A stretch of 12,703 nucleotides of DNA, taken from NCBI GenBank assembly GCA_023400335.1, contig JAEXFF010000065.1:1-12703 (forward strand). The letters run 5' to 3'. This DNA comes from Bacteroidota bacterium. GTDB lineage: Bacteria; Bacteroidota; Bacteroidia; Bacteroidales; Marinifilaceae. A program made the translations under genes and the position numbers. Each line of letters begins with the position of its first letter. The stretch's first letter is position 1. Under the pieces are notes generated by a model, which saw only the letters and a program-made list of their open reading frames with translations, searched no databases and was not told the origin of the DNA. This document shows positions 6,115 to 12,703 of this stretch, in pieces.

Positions 6115-7494
6115 ATGAAGAAAATCTTATTCATTACAGTTCTCAGTATAAGTTGTTCGGGTATTTTTGCCCAGGCTCTTACAGACAAGGACTTAAACGA
6201 TATCCGTTCCAGTTTAAAGAAAGATGCTTCTACACAAGCTATTCAAAACATTTTAACGACAGATAAAAATATAAAAGAAAACGCCCTGAACCGGGAATTA
6301 CAAGGAAAAATCGATCATTTTTTCAAATACCGGGTGAATGTAAAAGGGATTACGGACCAACATAGTTCCGGCCGCTGCTGGATGTTTACTTCTATGAATG
6401 TGCTCCGGCCTTCTGTTATGGAAAAATACAATTTAAAGAATTTTGATTTTTCTCATAATTACACTTATTTCTGGGATATTTTTGAAAAATCGAATTTATT
6501 TTTAGAAAATATCATCACCACCACTTCCAAACCCATGGACGACCGGGAAGTTACGACTTATTTCCAATCTCCTGTAAATGACGGAGGCGTATGGAACCTC
6601 TATTACAATGTAGCACAGAAATATGGAGTTGTTCCGCAAGAGGTTATGCCGGAAACTGCCCACTCCAATAATACCTCTCAAATGATTAACATCCTCAACG
6701 AAAAACTTCGTCTGGGGGGATATACCTTGAGGGAAATGGCCGCTGCCGGTAAGTCAGCCAAAGATTTAAGGGCAGAAAAGAAAGAGATTTTAAAAGATGT
6801 ATACCGTATTCTCTCCCTTTGCCTGGGCGAGCCGCCTCATACATTCACCTGGAGATATAAAGACAAGGAAGGCAATATTAAAGAATTGACAAACTACACC
6901 CCTGTGCAATTTTACCAGGCCATCACTCCGAAAGATTATAGTCCGGAGAATTACATCATGATCATGAACGATCCTACCCGGGAATATTACAAATTGTATG
7001 AAATACAAAATTACCGGAATGCTGTGGAAGGAGTGAATTGGATATACCTGAATCTGCCCAATGAAGACATTAAAAAAGCAGCGTTAGCATCTATTAAAAA
7101 CAACGAAGCCCTGTATGCATCCTGTGATGTAGGAAAACAGCACCAAAGGGAAAGCGGTATTCTGGATCCGGAAATGTATGATTACGAAAGCCTGCTTGGA
7201 GTAAAATTAAAAATGGACAAAAAAGCCCGTATTTTAACCCGTCAAAGCGGATCTTCACACGCGATGACATTAGTGGGGTGCGATACAGATGAAAAGGATC
7301 AGCCTGTCAAATGGGAATTTGAGAATAGCTGGGGGGCAAAAGCCGGGAATCAGGGATACCTGACGTTTACCGATAAATGGTTCGACGAATATATGTTCCG
7401 GATTGTTATCCACCGGAAATATTTGGATGAAAAGGCAGTTAACAGCTTAAAATCAAAACCTATCCAATTACCCGTATGGGATTATATGTTTTAA
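6115..7494 (+). CDS. Exported aminopeptidase C / bleomycin hydrolase-like cysteine peptidase (C1B)
   Basis: This is a papain-fold cysteine peptidase of family C1B, which trims N-terminal residues from peptides and in relatives forms hexameric barrels. The catalytic set is complete: Gln82 and Cys88 in DQHSSGRCWMF, His382 in GSSHAMTLVGCD and Asn404 in EFENSWG. The 459-residue length fits the family. Residues 1-21 (MKKILFITVL, hydrophobic, then GIFAQA) form a signal peptide, probably cleaved by signal peptidase I after AQA. This differs from the cytosolic bacterial PepC and eukaryotic bleomycin hydrolase and implies a periplasmic or surface role in peptide scavenging. The C-terminus LPVWDYMF ends near the active site in relatives, where the tail limits exo- versus endopeptidase action. 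It lies 93 bases after lpd with no strong promoter of its own, so read-through is possible. Confidence 0.92.
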   Translation: MKKILFITVLSISCSGIFAQALTDKDLNDIRSSLKKDASTQAIQNILTTDKNIKENALNRELQGKIDHFFKYRVNVKGITDQHSSGRCWMFTSMNVLRPSVMEKYNLKNFDFSHNYTYFWDIFEKSNLFLENIITTTSKPMDDREVTTYFQSPVNDGGVWNLYYNVAQKYGVVPQEVMPETAHSNNTSQMINILNEKLRLGGYTLREMAAAGKSAKDLRAEKKEILKDVYRILSLCLGEPPHTFTWRYKDKEGNIKELTNYTPVQFYQAITPKDYSPENYIMIMNDPTREYYKLYEIQNYRNAVEGVNWIYLNLPNEDIKKAALASIKNNEALYASCDVGKQHQRESGILDPEMYDYESLLGVKLKMDKKARILTRQSGSSHAMTLVGCDTDEKDQPVKWEFENSWGAKAGNQGYLTFTDKWFDEYMFRIVIHRKYLDEKAVNSLKSKPIQLPVWDYMF

Positions 7495-7503
7495 AGAATA
7501 ACA

Positions 7504-7538
7504 AAAAGTGGGAGAGCAATTGTTCTTCCACTTTTCAT
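7504..7538. terminator. Bidirectional terminator between peptidase gene and ispF
   Basis: The 32-base near-perfect inverted repeat 7504-7535 begins AAAAGTGG and ends CCACTTTT, with inner pairs continuing through two G-U wobbles to a tiny loop. The T-tract is part of the 3' arm on the + strand, and the minus strand reads CCACTTTTTG. It lies between the convergent stops of the peptidase gene and ispF and can serve both. Confidence 0.8.
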
Positions 7539-7580
7539 ATACGCCTTTCCGGATCTGCTCTATAATCCACTCTTTTTTAT

Positions 7581-8063
7581 TCATTCCTTCCGATATATCA
7601 AAACAGTGGCATAAGCAGAAACGCCTTCTTCCCGTCCTTCAAAACCCAGTTTTTCCGTAGTAGTTGCTTTTACGGATACCGCCTCTCTTTCTATCCCCAT
7701 AACTTCTGCCAAACAGGATTGCATTTGCGGAATAAGGGATTTCAATTTGGGACGTTGCATACATATCACACTGTCAATATTCCCAACTTCAAACCCGTTT
7801 TCCTTTAAAAGTTCCACTGTTTTTTTCAACAGTATTTTGCTATCTATACCTTTAAATGTATCAGATGTATCCGGAAAATGATAGCCGATATCCCGCATTC
7901 CGGCGGCCCCTAACAAAGCATCACAAATTGCATGTATCAAAACATCCCCGTCCGAATGGGCGACACAACCTTTTTCGTGTTCTACTTTTATACCTCCCAG
8001 CCAGAGATCCAATCCTTCTTCCAGACGATGCACGTCTATACCGATACCTGTTCTTATTTTCAT
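7581..8063 (-). CDS. ispF: 2-C-methyl-D-erythritol 2,4-cyclodiphosphate synthase
   Basis: This enzyme cyclises 4-diphosphocytidyl-2-C-methylerythritol 2-phosphate to MEcPP in the non-mevalonate isoprenoid pathway; relatives are trimeric zinc enzymes. The 160-residue protein has the zinc ligands Asp10 and His12 in GIGIDVHR and His44 in VLIHAICDALLG, the HSDGD loop (36-40), GYHFPDT (60-66), and the signature KATTTEKLGFEGREEG (132-147). The frame stays open for 47 codons upstream to 8204, but that part is Lys/Phe/Leu-rich and unconserved. It also overlaps a promoter candidate at 8106-8136, so the ATG at 8063, which begins directly with MKIRTGIGIDVH, is chosen. The gene is monocistronic here and divergent from murF. 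Confidence 0.95.
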   Translation of the reverse strand: MKIRTGIGIDVHRLEEGLDLWLGGIKVEHEKGCVAHSDGDVLIHAICDALLGAAGMRDIGYHFPDTSDTFKGIDSKILLKKTVELLKENGFEVGNIDSVICMQRPKLKSLIPQMQSCLAEVMGIEREAVSVKATTTEKLGFEGREEGVSAYATVLIYRKE

Positions 8064-8105
8064 TTCTTTATTCTTTACGATTACTTTAAATCCATTTTGA
8101 ACATT

Positions 8106-8136
8106 TAAAATTACAACTTTTTGCAAGCTTAACAAA
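8106..8136 (-). promoter_or_regulatory. Probable ispF promoter
   Basis: On the minus strand, TTTG (8136-8133), a 19-base spacer and TAATTTTA (8113-8106) match the TTTG / TAnnTTTG pattern except for the last base. The start would fall near 8099, about 35 bases before the chosen ispF ATG. This supports the shorter protein. Confidence 0.55.
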
Positions 8137-8186
8137 AAAATATACTTTCTCAAAGAGAAGAAGTATTTCATTAAAAAATACAGGAT

Positions 8187-8221
8187 TTTTCCAAGGATCA
8201 ACACATTTTTCCGTACATTTG
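8187..8221 (+). promoter_or_regulatory. Possible murF operon promoter
   Basis: TACATTTG (8214-8221) matches the TAnnTTTG -7 element exactly. The upstream -33 element is poor (TTTTC at 8187-8191, a spacer of about 22). It would give a leader of about 120 bases before murF, containing a 12-codon ORF (8261-8299) that I do not consider a gene. Confidence 0.4.
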
Positions 8222-8348
8222 TCTACGTATTGTGATCCGACTAAAATTAACAAATTTCCAATGAAGAATTCTCACTTTTCTGGGAAGGGGAAAGCGTAAA
8301 CCGGAAAGTAAAAGTTTTTCAAAAAATTCTCTCTAACCCGACTTAGAT

Positions 8349-9641
8349 ATGATTGCTATTCCACAGCTTTATAACGATTTTATCCGGGGGCACCGGGTAA
8401 CTACAGATTCCCGGCACATTCAGCAAGGGGACGTTTTCATTGCCCTTAAAGGAGAAAATTTTAACGGTAATGAATTTGCCTCTTCCGCTTTGGAGAAAGG
8501 TGCCTCTGCTGTGTTTGTCGACGACAAAGACTACCTTTTGCCGGGAAACTGTATATTTGTCCCGGATGGTTTGCATTTTTTGCAGGACATAGCCCGTTAC
8601 CACCGCCACCGTTTAGGAATTCCGATCCTAGGCATTACGGGTACAAATGGGAAAACAACGACAAAAGAATTATGTTTTGCCGTACTTTCAAAACAATACA
8701 GGACCTCTGCAACCCAGGGGAATCTGAATAATCACATTGGTGTACCGCTCACCCTGCTGAGTATGGATGAAAATACCCAATTCGGGATCGTCGAAATGGG
8801 AGCCAATCATCCCGGCGAAATCCAGGAGTTATGTGATATAGCGGATCCGGATTTCGGGCTGATAACAAATATCGGACAAGCTCATCTGGAAGGATTTGGA
8901 AGTTACGAGAACATTATCCGGACGAAAACGCAATTGTATGATCATATATTCCGAAAATCAGGAAAACTTTTTGTCAACGCAGACGATCCTTTACTAATGG
9001 AACTTTCAGAGGGGCATACCCGCATCCTTTATGGAAAATCACAAGGAGACTGTAAAGGAGAAATCAAACAAACGATCCCTTATCTGGTATATGCCCTGAA
9101 AACGCTAAAAGGAGATCTTTACGTCAAAACGAAACTGATCGGAAGTTATAATTTTGACAATGCCATGGCTGCTTCCTGTATCGGTCAGTATTTCGGCATT
9201 CCACCCCTCAGTATCCGGGATGCTATCGAAAATTACCGTCCTACGAATCTTCGTTCACAACTGATAAAAACAAACCGCAACACGGTTATTCTGGATGCAT
9301 ACAATGCAAACCCCAGCAGCATGTACGCAGCGGTGAAAAACTTCACCGAAATTCAAGCTTCGCCTAAAATTCTCATTTTGGGCGAAATGAGGGAACTGGG
9401 AACATACAGTGCAGAAGCCCACCGTAAAATAGTATCCTTAGCAACCGAAAACCCTGCACATACAGTATTTCTGGTCGGAAATAATTTTGAACATTGTAGT
9501 GATAATTGTAACTTTATCCGTCATTTTAAGGATACGGATACATTAATCGAATATTTAAAACTACATCCTTTTCATGCTTCTTACATTTTTGTAAAAGGAT
9601 CAAGAGGGAATAAACTGGAAAGAATTGTCGAATTTTTATAA
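8349..9641 (+). CDS. murF: UDP-N-acetylmuramoyl-tripeptide--D-alanyl-D-alanine ligase
   Basis: This enzyme adds D-Ala-D-Ala to the UDP-MurNAc-tripeptide in the cytosol, the last step of the soluble peptidoglycan precursor. The 430-residue protein shows an N-terminal substrate domain with TDSRHIQQGDVFIALKGEN (about 19-37), the ATP-binding GITGTNGKTTTKE (95-107), NLNNHIGVPLTLL, VEMGANHPGEI, the NADDP segment, and the C-terminal Mur-ligase block ILDAYNANPSSM, followed by LILGEMRELG. All are typical of MurF rather than MurC, D or E. It heads a + strand operon: the next frame begins 10 bases after its stop and the third 49 bases after that. Usually murF sits in the dcw cluster; here it is away from other mur genes, as is common in Bacteroidota. 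Confidence 0.95.
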   Translation: MIAIPQLYNDFIRGHRVTTDSRHIQQGDVFIALKGENFNGNEFASSALEKGASAVFVDDKDYLLPGNCIFVPDGLHFLQDIARYHRHRLGIPILGITGTNGKTTTKELCFAVLSKQYRTSATQGNLNNHIGVPLTLLSMDENTQFGIVEMGANHPGEIQELCDIADPDFGLITNIGQAHLEGFGSYENIIRTKTQLYDHIFRKSGKLFVNADDPLLMELSEGHTRILYGKSQGDCKGEIKQTIPYLVYALKTLKGDLYVKTKLIGSYNFDNAMAASCIGQYFGIPPLSIRDAIENYRPTNLRSQLIKTNRNTVILDAYNANPSSMYAAVKNFTEIQASPKILILGEMRELGTYSAEAHRKIVSLATENPAHTVFLVGNNFEHCSDNCNFIRHFKDTDTLIEYLKLHPFHASYIFVKGSRGNKLERIVEFL

Positions 9642-9651
9642 TCCCGGTATC

Positions 9652-10377
9652 GTGAATAATAGAATTGTTATCATACCCACTTATAACGAAAAGGAAAATA
9701 TCGAAAATATTATCCGCTATGTTGCCGGCCTTACTCCAGCATTTGATATTCTTATTATCGAGGATAATTCCCCGGACGGAACGGGAGACATTGTTGAAAA
9801 ACTGCAAAAAGAATTTTCCCAACTGCACATGATCCGCCGGGAAGGTAAATTAGGTTTGGGAACGGCTTATATTACCGGTTTTAAATGGTGTCTGGAACAG
9901 GGATACGAGTATATTTTCGAAATGGACGCCGATTTTTCCCATAATCCCGACGATCTTATCCGGCTATATAATGCCTGCACTTCAGGAGCAGATATGTCAA
10001 TAGGATCCAGATATGTTACCGGTGTCAATGTTGTTAACTGGCCGATGGGGAGGGTATTAATGTCTTATTTTGCATCCAAATACGTCCGTTTCATCACGGG
10101 TATGAAAGTCCACGATGCCACTGCCGGATTTGTATGTTATACCCGCAAAGTTTTAGAAGCCATTGATTTGGATAAAATCCGCTTCAAGGGGTATGCTTTC
10201 CAGATTGAAATGAAATTTACAGCCTGGACATTTGGATTTAAGTTAAAAGAAGTACCGATTATCTTTACTGACCGCACTTTAGGTTCTTCAAAAATGAGCG
10301 GGGGAATTTTCACGGAAGCTTTTCTAGGAGTCATTACAATGAAACTCAGAAGCCTTTTCCGGAAAAAACAGCAATAA
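9652..10377 (+). CDS. GT2 family polyprenol-phosphate sugar transferase (DPM1-like)
   Basis: This is a family 2 glycosyltransferase of the dolichol/polyprenol monophosphomannose synthase type, which moves a sugar from GDP- or UDP-sugar to polyprenyl phosphate on the cytoplasmic membrane face. Visible are VIIPTYNEKENIENII (6-21), the nucleotide-binding EDNSPDGTGD (37-46), the metal-binding DAD (92-94) in FEMDADFSHNPDDL, IGSRYVTG (117-124), and the acceptor-side GYAFQIEM with DRTLGSSKMSGG (207-218). No C-terminal membrane spans are present, so it is the short DPM1-like form. There is no ATG. GTG at 9652 gives the family-like N-terminus MNNRIVIIPTYNE and 241 residues. A TTG at 9625 overlapping murF is the alternative. 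The sugar, mannose by family resemblance, is not proven. Confidence 0.88.
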   Translation: MNNRIVIIPTYNEKENIENIIRYVAGLTPAFDILIIEDNSPDGTGDIVEKLQKEFSQLHMIRREGKLGLGTAYITGFKWCLEQGYEYIFEMDADFSHNPDDLIRLYNACTSGADMSIGSRYVTGVNVVNWPMGRVLMSYFASKYVRFITGMKVHDATAGFVCYTRKVLEAIDLDKIRFKGYAFQIEMKFTAWTFGFKLKEVPIIFTDRTLGSSKMSGGIFTEAFLGVITMKLRSLFRKKQQ

Positions 10378-10426
10378 TATTTTTCAATACAACCGGACAT
10401 CAGAATAGAAAACAACATCGAGGCAT

Positions 10427-11761
10427 ATGAAAAAAGTCATCCAAGGAGGAACGCTCGTCAATGAAGGCCGGATTTTTAAAGCAGACATCATCATTGAAAA
10501 CGACCGTATTGCAGAGATTTCCGATCACTTTTCAGAAGCGCAATTAGAAAATGCCGAAGTCATAAACGCTCAGGGTCAATACGTAATTCCGGGAGTTATT
10601 GACGATCAGGTACATTTCCGGGAACCCGGACTTACCCGTAAGGGAGATATTGCAGAAGGGAGCCGGGCAGCCGCAGCAGGAGGAGTTACTTCATTTATGG
10701 ATATGCCGAACGTTATTCCTCCAACAACCACTCTCCGCTTACTGGAAGAAAAACAAGCCATCGCACAACAGCATTCTCTCGTAAATTATTCTTTTTATTT
10801 AGGCGCCACTTCGGAAAATATCGAAGAGATCCGGAAAGTAAATGTCCGTACGACCTGTGGTATAAAAGTGTTTATGGGTTCTTCTACCGGAAACATGCTG
10901 GTAGATCACATCCCTGCTTTAGAACGGATATTTGCCGAATCTCCCCTGTTGATTGCCACTCATTGCGAAGACACTCCTTTAATTAATAAAAATCTGGATC
11001 GGTTCATACAGCAATACGGAGAGGGCATTCCTCCCCAGGCTCATCCCCTTATCCGAAGCCGGGAAGCTTGTTTTAAAAGTTCTTCTTTAGCTACAGCACT
11101 GGCCCGTAAACACAAAACCCGTTTACACATTCTTCATCTTAGTACTGCAGAAGAAACAGCCCTTCCGGACAGGGGACTGCGTGCCCAAAAACGAATCACC
11201 GGAGAGGTATGTGTACACCACCTTTGGTTCAACGACCAGGCTTATGCAAGTAAAGGTAATTTGGTAAAATGGAATCCAGCCATTAAAACAGAACATGACC
11301 GGCTAAGTTTAATAAAAGCCGTAAAAGAAGGGGTCATCGACGTCATTGCGACCGACCACGCTCCTCATCTCCTGAGCGAAAAAAAAGGTTCTTATACCCA
11401 GGCTGCCAGCGGAGGGCCCATGGTTCAGCATTCCCTGACCGTCTTGTTGGAATTAATGGAGAAAGGTTATTTCTCCCTGGAAGAAATCGTCGACCGGATG
11501 TGTCATGCGCCTGCCGATCTGTTTCACATCTCGGAAAGAGGATATCTTAGAAAAGGATATAAAGCAGATATATGTATTTTCAAAAAATCTCCCTGGACGG
11601 TGACTCCAAACAACCTCCTCTATCGTTGTGGCTGGTCCCCTTTAGAAGATACAACTTTCAATTATAAAGTACAATTAACCCTTGTAAATGGTCATACAGT
11701 ATATGAAAATGGTGTTTTCCATGAACAGCCGAAAGGTGAATTACTGAACTTTGACCGGTAA
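10427..11761 (+). CDS. pyrC: Dihydroorotase
   Basis: This amidohydrolase interconverts N-carbamoyl-aspartate and dihydroorotate, step three of pyrimidine synthesis, in the cytosol. The 444 residues form a TIM barrel. Metal and substrate sites visible are DDQVHFREPGLT (59-70), MDMPNVIPPT (91-100), Lys147 in CGIKVFMGSSTGNM (a candidate carboxylated lysine), His179 in ATHCED, His237 in LHILHLSTAEE and Asp310 in DVIATDHAPH. The usual HxH of the first strand is QVH here (Gln61, His63); I recall this as normal for Bacteroidota dihydroorotases, so the enzyme is probably active. Allantoinase and hydantoinase are less likely given FREPG and the MPN motif. The gene starts 49 bases after the GT2 gene, in an order I know from other Bacteroidota. 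Confidence 0.93.
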   Translation: MKKVIQGGTLVNEGRIFKADIIIENDRIAEISDHFSEAQLENAEVINAQGQYVIPGVIDDQVHFREPGLTRKGDIAEGSRAAAAGGVTSFMDMPNVIPPTTTLRLLEEKQAIAQQHSLVNYSFYLGATSENIEEIRKVNVRTTCGIKVFMGSSTGNMLVDHIPALERIFAESPLLIATHCEDTPLINKNLDRFIQQYGEGIPPQAHPLIRSREACFKSSSLATALARKHKTRLHILHLSTAEETALPDRGLRAQKRITGEVCVHHLWFNDQAYASKGNLVKWNPAIKTEHDRLSLIKAVKEGVIDVIATDHAPHLLSEKKGSYTQAASGGPMVQHSLTVLLELMEKGYFSLEEIVDRMCHAPADLFHISERGYLRKGYKADICIFKKSPWTVTPNNLLYRCGWSPLEDTTFNYKVQLTLVNGHTVYENGVFHEQPKGELLNFDR

Positions 11762-12021
11762 ATTTACTACTGACACAGAATTATAGTAGATAATACATTT
11801 ATAATCAGCATAATAATATTAAAGCCCCCTGATCTCAGGACATGGCACGTTCTACTGCATCTGTTTTACGCAGAAACACTTGTTCGCGCAATTCCCGCTT
11901 ATAGGCAGTACTTGCGTTCCACCTTCCTCAAAAATGCCTGATTATCAAGCGCAATCACGGATTCTATTAACCCACCCGTAACAATATTTGAGAAACTATA
12001 CATATTCACGCTGTTAACTTT
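11762..12021. other. Junction region between pyrC and a probable restriction-modification gene
   Basis: There is no intact gene on either strand in these 260 bases. The first 70 bases are very AT-rich, with only a weak imperfect CTACT/AGTAG repeat after pyrC and no clear terminator. The rest is less AT-rich and holds a broken minus-strand reading frame (11835-12003). The change of composition and the debris suggest the border of an acquired segment. Confidence 0.6.
11835..12003 (-). pseudogene. Frameshifted small reading frame, unknown family
   Basis: On the minus strand, an ATG at 12003, 18 bases past the stop of the neighbouring methyltransferase-like gene, opens a 34-codon frame (11899-12003). 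It starts MYSFSNIVTGGLIESVIALD and ends at TAA. Exactly at that point the +1 frame continues from 11903 without a break as YKRELREQVFLRKTDAVERA, stopping at TGA (11837-11835). Joined, the two halves give about 56 residues with an amphipathic, charged C-terminal part and a related-looking FLRK motif in each half. One extra base near 11904 explains the break. I do not recognise the family. It may instead be a chance pair of ORFs or the end of a longer decayed gene. Confidence 0.4.
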
Positions 12022-12703
12022 TTATTCCATTGGTTTAATCATGGACTCGATAAAAGCAATTTCATCGTTTGTCAAGCTATATTTCGCATAGAGTTGTTCA
12101 TCTATTTCGGCTATGCTTTTGCACCAATCAATATTTGATTTTTTTGTAAAATCTTGCATCGGAATAAAGCGATAGGTTTTGGACGTTGCATCATGACTTG
12201 CCTTTGCAAGCGAATGTAAATATCTAGCGAACTTAGTTTTTAAATATTTCGATATACATTCACATCCTTTACGAGTTAATTTCATGTCTGCTCCAATCAC
12301 AATATAGGCTTCTGTACAAATTGTGTTGGGCGCGCCTATAAATGAATTCAAATTATCATCATTAAGTTCAGTACCGATATTATTAGCTCTTGGTGTAAAA
12401 ACTTTCCATTTATTTACCCAATGCGGATGAGCTGAAATGATAGCATATTCAACATATCCCGTTCGTTCACCTTTACCATAGCATACGACAGGATTCTCCA
12501 CGTTATCAGTCGTCATATGATAAGCAGGTGTCTGTATTATATTACTTTCTATTCCAAACGGTTTTCGTGAAGAAACACATAATGACATAGGAGCAAAATT
12601 ATGAGCTTTCTTTACAATTTTATCTAAAATGCCAATAGCTTGATTTTCTCGTATAAAGATATCCCAATCATCTGTTTGTAGTGACCGCTGTGCTGTATAT
12701 ACG
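12022..12703 (-). CDS. Probable DNA adenine methyltransferase / restriction-modification protein, C-terminal part
   Basis: The frame is open from the right edge to TAA at 12024-12022, so the N-terminal part with any methyltransferase motifs is outside the window. The visible 226 residues resemble the specificity and tail region of Eco57I-like type II (or related type I/III) adenine methyltransferases. These are TDDWDIFIRENQAIGILDK near the edge, the recurring SSRKPFG motif, ICTEAYIVIG, YLKTKFARYL, a DATSKTYRFIPMQDF segment, and a tail of the form EIDEQLYAKYSLTNDEIAFI ending in MIKPME. An ATG at 12588 is internal, not the start. Its composition is more AT-rich and lacks the CGG/CCGG-rich look of the core genes, in keeping with transfer. 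The family call rests on remembered motif resemblance. Whether it is a lone methylase or includes nuclease activity cannot be seen. Confidence 0.6.
   Translation of the reverse strand, partial: VYTAQRSLQTDDWDIFIRENQAIGILDKIVKKAHNFAPMSLCVSSRKPFGIESNIIQTPAYHMTTDNVENPVVCYGKGERTGYVEYAIISAHPHWVNKWKVFTPRANNIGTELNDDNLNSFIGAPNTICTEAYIVIGADMKLTRKGCECISKYLKTKFARYLHSLAKASHDATSKTYRFIPMQDFTKKSNIDWCKSIAEIDEQLYAKYSLTNDEIAFIESMIKPME

Noticed and set aside
8064..8204. In-frame 47-codon N-terminal extension of ispF
   Set aside because: It is Lys/Phe/Leu-rich and unconserved, and it overlaps a promoter-like element. IspF proteins normally begin at the MKIRTGIGIDVH position and are about 160 residues long.
8261..8299. 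12-codon ORF upstream of murF as a possible leader peptide
   Set aside because: It has no codon bias for one amino acid and no terminator/antiterminator pair between it and murF, so nothing distinguishes it from chance.
9625..9651. TTG start for the GT2 gene overlapping the end of murF
   Set aside because: TTG is a poor start and the extra nine residues are not family-like. GTG at 9652 gives the expected N-terminus, though the choice is not certain.
11762..11795. CTACT/AGTAG imperfect repeat as a pyrC terminator
   Set aside because: There are only five reliable pairs with a long loop and no T-run after them, which is too weak to call.
1..12703. CRISPR arrays, tRNA or rRNA genes, insertion sequences
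   Set aside because: I saw no regularly spaced repeats, no tRNA-like T-loop (GTTCGA-type) context with matching arms, and no transposase reading frame or terminal inverted repeats.

Overview
The window looks like chromosome of a Bacteroidales (Bacteroidota) bacterium. The signs are promoters of the TTTG–N19-20–TAnnTTTG type, start codons without clear Shine-Dalgarno sequences, a tricorn-type S41 peptidase, an exported C1B peptidase, a dihydroorotase with the DDQVHFREPG signature that I associate with this phylum, and the gene order polyprenol-phosphate mannosyltransferase-like GT2 then dihydroorotase. The genus cannot be fixed from this stretch.

Layout. Positions 1-407 hold the C-terminal end of a tricorn-like protease, followed by a strong hairpin terminator. 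On the minus strand, 508-1545 is asnA (ammonia-dependent asparagine synthetase). Its leader at about 1567-1758 contains a consensus promoter, a 26-codon ORF with nine asparagine codons, an antiterminator arm and an intrinsic terminator just before asnA. This is a complete ribosome-mediated attenuator that senses Asn-tRNA, and it is the most interesting item here. Next on the minus strand is a metal-uptake ABC operon (binding lipoprotein, ATPase, permease; 4319 down to 1831). A 310-base divergent region separates it from lpd (dihydrolipoyl dehydrogenase, +) and an exported aminopeptidase C (+). ispF (MEP isoprenoid pathway) lies on the minus strand and converges on the peptidase gene at a bidirectional terminator. 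Divergent from ispF is a + strand operon of murF, a GT2 polyprenol-phosphate sugar transferase and dihydroorotase, which links peptidoglycan, lipid-linked sugar and pyrimidine synthesis.

After the dihydroorotase stop at 11761 the character changes. There is a 260-base stretch with a frameshifted small reading frame, then the AT-rich 3' part of a probable DNA-methyltransferase or restriction-modification gene that runs off the right edge. This looks like the start of an accessory island next to core metabolism.
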